DNA from: Ramlibacter tataouinensis
Lineage (GTDB): Bacteria > Pseudomonadota > Gammaproteobacteria > Burkholderiales > Burkholderiaceae_C
DNA length: 64,000 nt
Reading direction: 5' to 3'
Assembly (NCBI GenBank): GCA_002427815.1
Contig: DIZF01000060.1
Location: forward strand, 1 to 64,000
Shown: positions 35,490 to 43,348 of the stretch, piece by piece
Layout of the letters: each line of letters opens with the position of its first letter
Position numbering within the stretch: position 1 is the stretch's first letter
Notes under the pieces: model-generated
Told to the model about the DNA's origin: nothing
The model's database searches: none
The model's input: only the letters and a program-made list of their open reading frames with translations
Translations under genes and position numbers: made by a program

Positions 35490-37859
35490 ATGCAAGAGTC
35501 AGTACCCATGAGCATGGACGAGGCCGCGGCCAGGCGGGTGATATTGGCCCATGCGATCGAAACCGTGGACACGCAGGGCAAGCTGCTCAGCGAAGTGGAA
35601 CGCGACCAGATCGATCGCCAGGTACGCCAGGAGGCCGGCGCCGACGGCGCCGAACCCTCCGCAATGTCGCCGGGGCCCTTCCTGGACCTGCGCGCGCGGC
35701 ACGTGCTGCGGGCCGTGGAACACCGCAACCCGGCGGTGGCCGCATTGCAGGACCCGTGGCCGTGGCAACGCTGGGTGGCGGCCGGGCTTCCGGTCGGCGC
35801 GATGGTGCTGGGTGTGCTCACCGATGTCATTGCCAATCCGCACCGGGTCGACCTGCTGTCCCTGCCGCTGCTGGGACTGGTGCTGTGGAACCTGTTCATG
35901 TACGCGCTGCTGCTGGCAAGCTGGCTGGTGTCGCTGCGCCGGCCTGCGGCACCCCGATCAGAGGCTCCGCGGCGCCGCGCCGACAGTCTGCTGCGCTGGC
36001 GGCGCGGCTCCGGCAACGTGCGGGCCGACGTGACGGCCCTGTTCCAGCTGCGCTGGCAGAGCGCTGCGCGGGCGCTGACGGTGGAGCGCTGGAAACGCGT
36101 GCTGCACCTGTCGGCCGCCGGCTGGGCTGTGGGGGTGTCGCTGTCGCTCCTCACGCGTGGCCTGGTGGTGGAATACCGGGTCGGATGGGAAAGCACCTTC
36201 CTGGACGCGGGCCAGGTGCACGCCATCCTCAGCTTCCTGCGCTTGCCGGCGCTGCTGCTGTTCCCGTTCCAGCCGTTCTCGGTGCAGGAAGTGGCCGGCT
36301 TGCAGTTCAGCCAGGGCGGCGGCGCAATCGGCGGCGCCCGCTGGGTCTACATGTACGTCGCACTGCTGCTGGTCGTGGTGGTGGCGCCCCGGCTGGTGCT
36401 GGCCGCAGCGGCGTTCTGGCACGAGCGAATGCTGTCACGCAAGGTCCCGGTGGATGCGCGCGATCCGTATTACAAGCGGGTGCTGTCGCTGCTCAGCGCC
36501 GCCCGGGTGCAACTGTGCCTGCTCACCCACCGCGCGGAGGACAGAGCCGCACTGTCGCGCATCCTGATCCAGGAGCCGGACGCCGGTCGCACACTGATCA
36601 GTTCGCCCCAGGGCGACGTGTTGCGCATGGTCGACCTGTCCGCTGCTCAGGTCCCCGCGGCAGCTCCGCCCAGCGCCAGCGCCGTCGCAGACTGGGCGCA
36701 GCGGCTGATGAGAAGCCTGTTGGGGCAAGGCGGCCCGCAGGCTTCCCCATCCATGGATCCCATGCTGGCCACCGCGCGCGACGAAGGCAGTGTCGTGCTT
36801 CACGTCGTGGGCGCGACCGGGGACATCGCAGCGGCGTCGCCCCTGCTTGAGTGGCTGGGCCGGCCAACACTGGTCCTGGTCAATCGTCCCGCCGCCGCCC
36901 AGAGCGAAGGGCCCGGCCTGGTGGCGCAATCCGAAGCGCAAGCGCTGAATGCGGCCGTGCTGTCGTTCGACGTGTTCGCGCGTTGCTGGGTTCAGGAACG
37001 CGTGCTGCTCGACGCGATCTGCGCCTGCCTGCCCGAGGCTGGTCGCGCCGGCTTCGAGCGGATCGCCGGTGCCTGGGACCAGCGCAATCTGACGCGCTTG
37101 GCCCGGTCCATGGCCGCCGTCGCGGAGCACCTGTTGTACGCAGCGCGGCAGGTGCAGGAAGTGCCCAGCGCGGCGCTGAGCGTGAAGAGCCTGCTGCCCG
37201 CCGAGCGCCAAGCCCAGGCGCAGGCCCGGCAGGCTGCGATGGACGAGGTGGTCAAGCGTCTGCACGTGTCCGCCGGGGAACTGTTCTCCCGGCTGCGGGT
37301 GCTGCATGGCATCGACGAGGCGGCGGCCGGCGCCCTGCAGCACCGGTTGCAGGAAAAGTTTGTGGTCCAGCAAGCGGTGGACACCCCGCAGGCCGGCATG
37401 GCCGGCGCGGCGACCGGCGCCGCGATGGGCGCCTCGGTCGACCTGCTGGTGGGCGGCTTGACGCTGGGCGCGGCCACCGCGTTGGGTGCATTGGTGGGGG
37501 GCGGCGCCGCATACATCGCTGCGGCCTGGAAGAACCGGGCCACCTCGGCCGGCTCCACCGTCGTGCAACTCAGCGACGAGATGATCCAGGCCATGGCCGA
37601 AGCGGCGCTGTTGCGCTACCTTGCCGTCGCCCACTATGGGCGCGGGGCGGCCGGCGCGGCCGACGAGCTCACTCCGTTCTGGACCGCGGACGTGGTGGCG
37701 GCGGTCGAAGCGCATCGGGACCGTTTGACGCCCTTCTGGGTGGCTGCGCGAACCCAGCCCGATGCGGGAAAACTGGCGGCGGCGCTGGGCCGCGATTTGG
37801 AAGCGACGACCCGCGAGGTGCTGGCGCGGCTCTATCCGGCGCGCAGGCCTGCCCAATGA
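35490..37859 (+). CDS. DUF2868-DUF3482 fusion membrane protein without GTPase P-loop
   Basis: A 789-residue protein. The N-terminal half resembles DUF2868: FLDLRARHVLRAVEHRNPAV, then four or so helices (about residues 90-310). The C-terminal half resembles the tail of DUF3482 proteins: FDVFARCWVQERVLLDAI, LTRLARSMAAVAEHLL, a Gly/Ala-rich hydrophobic hairpin (about 640-675) and LLRYLAVAHYGRGA. In relatives these are usually two adjacent genes and the DUF3482 protein begins with a GTPase; no GxxxxGKS/T motif is present here. Function unknown. Confidence 0.7.
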   Translation: MQESVPMSMDEAAARRVILAHAIETVDTQGKLLSEVERDQIDRQVRQEAGADGAEPSAMSPGPFLDLRARHVLRAVEHRNPAVAALQDPWPWQRWVAAGLPVGAMVLGVLTDVIANPHRVDLLSLPLLGLVLWNLFMYALLLASWLVSLRRPAAPRSEAPRRRADSLLRWRRGSGNVRADVTALFQLRWQSAARALTVERWKRVLHLSAAGWAVGVSLSLLTRGLVVEYRVGWESTFLDAGQVHAILSFLRLPALLLFPFQPFSVQEVAGLQFSQGGGAIGGARWVYMYVALLLVVVVAPRLVLAAAAFWHERMLSRKVPVDARDPYYKRVLSLLSAARVQLCLLTHRAEDRAALSRILIQEPDAGRTLISSPQGDVLRMVDLSAAQVPAAAPPSASAVADWAQRLMRSLLGQGGPQASPSMDPMLATARDEGSVVLHVVGATGDIAAASPLLEWLGRPTLVLVNRPAAAQSEGPGLVAQSEAQALNAAVLSFDVFARCWVQERVLLDAICACLPEAGRAGFERIAGAWDQRNLTRLARSMAAVAEHLLYAARQVQEVPSAALSVKSLLPAERQAQAQARQAAMDEVVKRLHVSAGELFSRLRVLHGIDEAAAGALQHRLQEKFVVQQAVDTPQAGMAGAATGAAMGASVDLLVGGLTLGAATALGALVGGGAAYIAAAWKNRATSAGSTVVQLSDEMIQAMAEAALLRYLAVAHYGRGAAGAADELTPFWTADVVAAVEAHRDRLTPFWVAARTQPDAGKLAAALGRDLEATTREVLARLYPARRPAQ

Positions 37860-38050
37860 GCTGGCTGTTTGCTCATTCACGCGACCCGAAACGAGATACA
37901 CGGCTTGCGGGTCATCGAGGACTCGTCCCTGCTGCTGACGATCGTGCTCCAGCGCGGCAGCGCATGAACCGCTGAGATGGCCGCGCGCGGGGTGATTCCC
38001 GCGCCGTCAGCAAGGGATTTACCGGCGGGCGAAAAGTGCCCGCCGAAGTC
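37860..38050. other. intergenic region with one strong hairpin
   Basis: CGGCGGGC (38023-38030) and GCCCGCCG (38038-38045) form a perfect 8-bp stem with a 7-base loop, without a following T-run. It may terminate the upstream transcript imperfectly. A 39-codon frame beginning at 37857 is not convincing as a gene. Confidence 0.4.
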
Positions 38051-38064
38051 TTGACCAGGATCAG
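38051..38064. promoter_or_regulatory. FNR-like box upstream of ubiU
   Basis: TTGAC-cagg-ATCAG matches the FNR consensus TTGAT-N4-ATCAA at 8 of 10 positions and lies 36 bases upstream of the ubiU GTG. In E. coli ubiUV is known to be FNR-controlled, so oxygen-responsive control is likely here too. Confidence 0.5.
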
Positions 38065-38099
38065 CTTGCGGGGCCGCACCCGAGGGTATTGTCGGGCCC

Positions 38100-39134
38100 G
38101 TGACTACCCTGACATCCTCCATTCCTTCCGTCGCCCCGGATCTGGTCTGTCCCGCCGGCAGTTTGCCGGCGCTGCGGGTCGCGGTCGACAACGGCGCGAA
38201 CTGCGTCTACCTGGGCCTGCGCGACGCCACCAACGCGCGCAATTTCGCCGGGCTGAATTTCGACGAGGCGGCGATCGCCACCGGCATCCGCTACGCGCAC
38301 GAGCGCGGCTGCAAGGTGTTCATGGCGATCAACACCTACCCGCAGGCCGCCAGTCCCGGGCTGTGGCGCAGCGCCATCGACAAGGCGGTCGATCTCGCGG
38401 TGGACGCCGTCATCATGGCCGACCCCGGCCTCATGCAATACGCCGCCACGACGCACCCGCAGCTGCGGCTGCACCTGTCGGTGCAAGGTTCGGCCACCAA
38501 TTACGAGGCGATCAATTTCTATCGCGAGCAGTTCGGGGTCGTGCGGGCCGTGCTGCCCCGCGTGCTGTCGCTGGTGCAGGTGCAGCAGCTGATCGACAAG
38601 TGTTCGGTCGAGGTCGAGGTGTTCGGCTTCGGCAGCCTGTGCGTCATGGTCGAGGGCCGCTGCGCGCTGTCGTCCTATGTCACGGGCGAGTCACCCAACA
38701 CCCACGGCGTGTGCTCGCCGGCCAAGGCCGTGCGCTGGCAGGAAACGCCCAGGGGTCTCGAGTCGCGCCTCAACGGCGTGCTGATCGACCGCTACGCCCA
38801 CGGCGAGAACGCAGGCTACCCCACCCTGTGCAAGGGCCGCTTCGACGTGGGCCAGGAACAGAGCTATTACGCCATCGAGGAGCCCACCAGCCTGAACACG
38901 CTGGAGCTGCTGCCCCAGCTCTTCAAGATGGGCGTGCGCGCCATCAAGATCGAGGGCCGGCAGCGCAGCCCGGCCTATGTGGCGCAGGTGACGCGCGTGT
39001 GGCGCGAGGCCATCGACCAATGCCAGGCCAACATGCACCGGTACGCACCCAAGCGGGCCTGGATGGCCAGCCTGGATCAGGTGGCCGAGGGCCAGCAGCA
39101 CACCCTGGGCGCCTATCACCGGCCCTGGAAGTAG
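38100..39134 (+). CDS. ubiU: UbiU, O2-independent ubiquinone biosynthesis hydroxylation protein
   Basis: A 344-residue U32-peptidase-family protein. With UbiV it hydroxylates ubiquinone precursors without O2, using prephenate. Four Cys expected to bind a [4Fe-4S] cluster are present: GFGSLCVMVEGRC, THGVCSPAK and GYPTLCKGR. DLVCPAGSLPALRVAVDNGA is the family start. GTG start; an FNR-like box precedes it. It heads the ubi cluster. Confidence 0.95.
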   Translation: MTTLTSSIPSVAPDLVCPAGSLPALRVAVDNGANCVYLGLRDATNARNFAGLNFDEAAIATGIRYAHERGCKVFMAINTYPQAASPGLWRSAIDKAVDLAVDAVIMADPGLMQYAATTHPQLRLHLSVQGSATNYEAINFYREQFGVVRAVLPRVLSLVQVQQLIDKCSVEVEVFGFGSLCVMVEGRCALSSYVTGESPNTHGVCSPAKAVRWQETPRGLESRLNGVLIDRYAHGENAGYPTLCKGRFDVGQEQSYYAIEEPTSLNTLELLPQLFKMGVRAIKIEGRQRSPAYVAQVTRVWREAIDQCQANMHRYAPKRAWMASLDQVAEGQQHTLGAYHRPWK

Positions 39135-39147
39135 GGGCCGCATCATC

Positions 39148-40041
39148 ATGAAAATTTCATTGGGCCCACTGCTGTACTACTGGCCGCGCAACACCGTCTT
39201 CCGCTTCTACGAAACCATGGCGGCCACGCCGGTCGATGTGGTCTACCTCGGCGAGACGGTCTGCTCGCGCCGCCACGAACTGCGCCTGGCCGACTGGCTG
39301 GAAATCGCCGCGCAGCTGCGGCAGGCGGGCAAGGAAGTGGTGCTGTCGACCCAGGTGCTGCTCGAGTCGGGCAGCGACGTCGCCAGCATGCACAAGATCG
39401 CGGCCAACGGCGAATACCTCGTTGAAGCCAACGACATGGGCGCGGTGCACCGGCTGGCGGGCAAGGTGCCGTTCGTGGCCGGCCCCCACCTGAACCTGTA
39501 CAACCAGCCGAGCCTGCAATGGATGGCGTCGCTCGGCGCCAGCCGCTGGGTGATTCCTCTGGAGATGAAGCGCGACGACCTCGCCATCCTCCAGCAGGAG
39601 CGGCCGGTCGGGCTGCAGACCGAGGTGTTCGCCTATGGCCGCATGCCGCTGGCTTTTTCGGCGCGATGCTTCACCGCGCGTCACCGCGACCTGCCCAAGG
39701 ACGACTGCCGCTTCAGCTGCATGGATTATCCGGACGGGCTGCTGCTCAAGACGCGCGAGAGCGAGGAGTTCCTGGTCCTCAACGGGACCCAGACCCAATC
39801 GGCCAAGGTCTACAACCTGGTGGATGAACTGGACAACATGCGCGAGCTCGGTGTCGACGTGGTCCGGCTCAGTCCCCAGGCCAACCACACCCAGGAGGTG
39901 ATCGCGCTGTTCGACCAGGCGCGACGCCGGACGGTCTCGCCGCAGGACGCGCTGGCCCGTTCGCAGGCGCTCATGCCGGGACCGGGCTGCAATGGCTACT
40001 GGCACGGCCGGCCCGGGCTGGAGCAGGGCGTGGCGGCCTGA
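39148..40041 (+). CDS. ubiV: UbiV, O2-independent ubiquinone biosynthesis hydroxylation protein
   Basis: A 297-residue U32-family partner of UbiU: KISLGPLLYYWPRNTVFRFYE start, YLGETVCSRRHELRLADWLEIA, and the Cys-rich FSARCFTARHRDLPKDDCRFSC that supplies most [4Fe-4S] ligands. It starts 13 bases after ubiU, and the two form a complex in E. coli. Cytoplasmic. Confidence 0.95.
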   Translation: MKISLGPLLYYWPRNTVFRFYETMAATPVDVVYLGETVCSRRHELRLADWLEIAAQLRQAGKEVVLSTQVLLESGSDVASMHKIAANGEYLVEANDMGAVHRLAGKVPFVAGPHLNLYNQPSLQWMASLGASRWVIPLEMKRDDLAILQQERPVGLQTEVFAYGRMPLAFSARCFTARHRDLPKDDCRFSCMDYPDGLLLKTRESEEFLVLNGTQTQSAKVYNLVDELDNMRELGVDVVRLSPQANHTQEVIALFDQARRRTVSPQDALARSQALMPGPGCNGYWHGRPGLEQGVAA

Positions 40042-40048
40042 CATCGTC

Positions 40049-40666
40049 ATGTATGTCGGCGAGCGCTTCAACAGCATCAGCCACCTCGTCGGGGCCGCAC
40101 TTGCCGTGGCGGGCACCGCGGTGCTGGTGGTGCTGGCCGCGCGCGTCGGTGACCCCTGGAAGATAGTGAGCTTCAGTGTGTACGGCGCCATGCTGGTCGT
40201 GCTGTACGTGTTTTCCACGCTCTACCACAGCGTCCGCGGCCGGGCCAAGAGCGTCCTGCGCAAGTTCGATCACTGCAGCATCTACCTGCTGATCGCGGGC
40301 AGTTACACGCCGTTCGCGCTGGTGACGCTGCGCGGGCCCTGGGGCTGGTCGCTGCTGGGCGTGATCTGGGGGCTCGCCGTCGTGGGCATCACCCAGGAAA
40401 TCTGGCTGGCCAAGGGCAAGCGCGTGCTCTCCCTCGTCATCTACGTGCTGATGGGCTGGCTGGCTCTGGTGGCAGTGTTGCCTCTGTGGCAGGCACTCAC
40501 GCCCCAGGGCTTCGCCTGGCTGCTGGCCGGCGGCGTCCTCTACACCATCGGCATCGTGTTCTATGCCATGGAGCACAAGGTGCGCCACGGCCACGGCGTG
40601 TGGCATTTGTTCGTGCTGGGCGGCAGCGCCTGTCATTTCATTACCGTTCTGCTTCACGTGGCCTGA
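40049..40666 (+). CDS. hemolysin III/TrhA-family membrane protein
   Basis: A 205-residue, seven-helix protein with family motifs ERFNSISHLVGA, FSTLYHSVRG, LRKFDHCSIYLLIAGSYTPF and HGVWHLFVLGGSACHF, including the conserved His/Asp residues of the putative metal site. It lies 7 bases after ubiV and before ubiT, so it is cotranscribed with the quinone genes. The TrhA family affects membrane energetics and lipid homeostasis; its role here is open. Confidence 0.9.
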   Translation: MYVGERFNSISHLVGAALAVAGTAVLVVLAARVGDPWKIVSFSVYGAMLVVLYVFSTLYHSVRGRAKSVLRKFDHCSIYLLIAGSYTPFALVTLRGPWGWSLLGVIWGLAVVGITQEIWLAKGKRVLSLVIYVLMGWLALVAVLPLWQALTPQGFAWLLAGGVLYTIGIVFYAMEHKVRHGHGVWHLFVLGGSACHFITVLLHVA

Positions 40667-40689
40667 AGAGCCGCTGCCCGGAGACAATC

Positions 40690-41235
40690 ATGGACCCAAC
40701 CTCTTCTTTCGCCGTGCCGCGCCCCCTGGGCGCGCTGCTGGCGCGATTGCCCGCCTACCCGGGCTCCGTCATGCTGGTCACCGCGCTCAACCTCGGGCTG
40801 GCGGGCCAGTTGCAGGGCGATGTGCGGCAACTCCTGCTGCACAAGAAGTTGCGCATCCACGTGCGCGATGCCCGCCTGACCTTTGATTTCACCTGGAACG
40901 GGGATGCCTTTGCCGCTTGCGGCGCGGGCGCGCCGGCCGACCTCACGATCAGCGCCGGGTCCTACGATTTCTTCCAGCTGGCGCAGCGCCGGGAAGACCC
41001 GGACACGCTGTTCTTCAGCCGCCGGCTGTCGATGGAAGGCGACACCGAGCTCGGGCTGGTGGTCAAGAATGCGCTCGACGCATTGGAGTTGCCGGTGCTC
41101 GAGCTGCAGCGTTGGATGCCGCGCCGCGTGCTGGAACGGCTGGCCCGGCGCAATCAGGCTTCCGGCATCGGCCCGCGCCATCCCGGAGCCAATCCCTGGC
41201 ATGAAGGCCCCGGTGAGCGCCGCGTCGGCCCCTGA
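40690..41235 (+). CDS. ubiT: UbiT, SCP2-domain lipid-binding protein of anaerobic ubiquinone synthesis
   Basis: A 181-residue protein with an SCP2 sterol-carrier-like domain: LNLGLAGQLQGDVRQLLLHKKLRIHVRDARL, then DLTISAGSYDFFQLAQRREDPDTLFFSRRLSMEGDTELGL, the classic UbiT/UbiJ pattern. It binds isoprenoid quinone intermediates and, with UbiU and UbiV, is needed for ubiquinone synthesis without O2. Its 3' end overlaps ubiX by 35 bases. Confidence 0.93.
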   Translation: MDPTSSFAVPRPLGALLARLPAYPGSVMLVTALNLGLAGQLQGDVRQLLLHKKLRIHVRDARLTFDFTWNGDAFAACGAGAPADLTISAGSYDFFQLAQRREDPDTLFFSRRLSMEGDTELGLVVKNALDALELPVLELQRWMPRRVLERLARRNQASGIGPRHPGANPWHEGPGERRVGP

Positions 41236-41818
41236 TCGGCGCATCGTCGTCGCCATCTCGGGCGCCAGCGGCGCGGTGTATGGCGTGCGGCTGCTGCAGG
41301 TGCTGCGCGAGTCGCCCGGCGTCGAGACCCACCTCGTGGTGTCCGAGGCGGGCTGGCATAACCTGCAGCAGGAACAGGATCTGGACCGCGTTGCGGTCGA
41401 GGCCCTGGCGCACCATGTGCACGACGTGCGCAACGTCGGCGCTGCCATCGCCAGCGGCTCGTTCCACTGCGCCGGCATGGTGATCGCGCCATGCTCGATG
41501 CGGACGCTGGCGGCCGTGGCGCACGGCCTGGCGGACAACCTGATCACGCGTGCTGCCGACGTGATGCTCAAGGAGCGCCGCCGCCTCGTGCTCATGGTGC
41601 GGGAGTCGCCGCTGAACCTGGCGCATCTGCGCAACATGGTCAGCGTGACCGAGATCGGTGCAGTCGTCTGCCCGCCGCTGCCCGCCTTCTATCTGCGCCC
41701 CAAGAGCGTGGCCGACATCGTGGACGCCAGCGTCGCACGCGTGCTCGACCTGCTCGATGTCCCGCACGGCCTGTCGTCCCGCTGGGAAGGGCTGGCGCCC
41801 GCCGGCGCCGCCCTTTGA
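41201..41818 (+). CDS. ubiX: UbiX flavin prenyltransferase
   Basis: A 205-residue flavoprotein making prenylated FMN, the cofactor of UbiD. RRIVVAISGASGAVYGVRLL, the active-site region APCSMRTLAAVAHGLADNLITRAADVMLKERRRLVLMVRE, and PPLPAFYLRPKSV are family signatures. The chosen ATG gives a short N-terminal extension and overlaps the end of ubiT. Next gene is its functional partner ubiD. Confidence 0.96.
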   Translation: MKAPVSAASAPDRRIVVAISGASGAVYGVRLLQVLRESPGVETHLVVSEAGWHNLQQEQDLDRVAVEALAHHVHDVRNVGAAIASGSFHCAGMVIAPCSMRTLAAVAHGLADNLITRAADVMLKERRRLVLMVRESPLNLAHLRNMVSVTEIGAVVCPPLPAFYLRPKSVADIVDASVARVLDLLDVPHGLSSRWEGLAPAGAAL

Positions 41819-41832
41819 GCCGGGCCTGATCC

Positions 41833-43317
41833 GTGGCCTACCGCGACCTGCGCGACTTCATCAGCCAGCTGGAGCAGGCGGGCGAGTTGCGCCGGATCGC
41901 CGAGCCGGTGTCGCCGCACCTGGAGATGACCGCGCTGTGCGACCGGGTGCTGCGCGCCGGCGGTCCGGCCCTGCTGTTCGAGAAGCCGACCGGCCACACG
42001 ATGCCGGTGCTGGGCAACCTGTTCGGCACCCCGGCGCGGGTGGCGCGCGCGATGGGTGTCGCCGACTTGCGCGAGCTGCGTTTGTTCGGCGAGGCACTGG
42101 CCTCGCTGAAGGAGCCCGAGCCGCCCAGGGGCTTCAGGGAAATGCTGGGCATGCGCAGTCTGCTCAAGACGCTGTGGAACATGGCGCCCAAGGAAGTGAG
42201 CTCGGCGCCGTGCCAGGAACTGGTGTGGGAGGGCAAGGACGTCGACCTGGCACGGCTGCCGGTGCAGCACTGCTGGCCCGGCGACGTGGCGCCGCTGATC
42301 ACCTGGGGCCTGGTGATCACCCAGGGGCCCAACAAGCCGCGCCAGAACCTGGGGATCTACCGCCAGCAGGTGCTCTCGCGCAACCAGGTCATCATGCGTT
42401 GGCTCGCGCATCGCGGCGGCGCCCAGGATTTTCGCGATCACTGTCTCGCCAACCCGGGCAAGCCGTTCCCGGTGGTGGTCGCGCTGGGGGCGGACCCGGC
42501 CACGCTGCTCGGCGCCGTGACGCCGGTGCCCGACAGCTTGTCGGAGTACCAGTTCGCCGGCCTGTTACGGGGGTCGCGGACCGAAGTCGTGCGCGCGCTC
42601 GGCAGCGCTCTGAACGTTCCGGCCACGGCCGAGATCGTGCTGGAAGGGCACATCTATCCGGACCCCCAACACGCCAGCGGCTGGCAGCACGCGCTCGAAG
42701 GCCCGTATGGCGACCACACCGGCTACTACAACGAGCAGGCCTGGTTTCCGGTGTTCACCGTGGACCGCATGACGCTGCGCCGCGACGCGATCTACCACTC
42801 CACCTACACCGGCAAGCCGCCGGACGAACCGGCCGTGCTGGGCATGGCCTTGAACGAGGTGTTCGTGCCGCTGCTGCAGCGGCAGTTCCCCGAGATCATC
42901 GATTTCTACCTGCCGCCCGAAGGCTGCAGCTACCGCATGGCGCTGGTACGCATCCGCAAGGCCTATCCCGGCCATGCGCGGCGGGTGATGATGGGCATAT
43001 GGAGCCACCTGCGCCAGTTCATGTACACCAAATTCATCGTGGTGGTGGACGATGACGTGGACGTGCGCGACTGGCGCGAAGTGATCTGGGCCATGACCAC
43101 CCGCATGGACCCGGCACGCGACACCATGCTGGTGGAGAACACGCCGATCGACTACCTGGACTTCGCCTCGCCGGTCAGCGGCCTGGGCAGCAAGATGGGG
43201 CTGGATGCCACCAGCAAGTGGCCGGGCGAGACCCAGCGCGAATGGGGCCGACCCATCGCGATGGATGCGGCCGTGCAGGCACGCATGGACGCTGTTTTCC
43301 AGTCGCTCGGACTGTGA
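41833..43317 (+). CDS. ubiD: UbiD 3-octaprenyl-4-hydroxybenzoate decarboxylase
   Basis: A 494-residue UbiD-family decarboxylase using prenyl-FMN. The N-terminus YRDLRDFISQLEQAGELRRI, the cofactor-binding ITWGLVITQGPNKPRQNLGIYRQQ and the catalytic Glu region VPATAEIVLEGHIYP are present. GTG start. It follows ubiX by 14 bases and completes the cluster, giving the decarboxylation step of ubiquinone synthesis. Confidence 0.95.
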   Translation: MAYRDLRDFISQLEQAGELRRIAEPVSPHLEMTALCDRVLRAGGPALLFEKPTGHTMPVLGNLFGTPARVARAMGVADLRELRLFGEALASLKEPEPPRGFREMLGMRSLLKTLWNMAPKEVSSAPCQELVWEGKDVDLARLPVQHCWPGDVAPLITWGLVITQGPNKPRQNLGIYRQQVLSRNQVIMRWLAHRGGAQDFRDHCLANPGKPFPVVVALGADPATLLGAVTPVPDSLSEYQFAGLLRGSRTEVVRALGSALNVPATAEIVLEGHIYPDPQHASGWQHALEGPYGDHTGYYNEQAWFPVFTVDRMTLRRDAIYHSTYTGKPPDEPAVLGMALNEVFVPLLQRQFPEIIDFYLPPEGCSYRMALVRIRKAYPGHARRVMMGIWSHLRQFMYTKFIVVVDDDVDVRDWREVIWAMTTRMDPARDTMLVENTPIDYLDFASPVSGLGSKMGLDATSKWPGETQREWGRPIAMDAAVQARMDAVFQSLGL

Positions 43318-43348
43318 CCGCGTCGCGCGGGAAGCCGCCGCGGCGGGG

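Noticed and set aside
37857..37976. 39-codon frame overlapping the DUF2868-type stop by ATGA
   Set aside because: No ribosome-binding site distinct from coding sequence and no recognisable features; left as non-coding.
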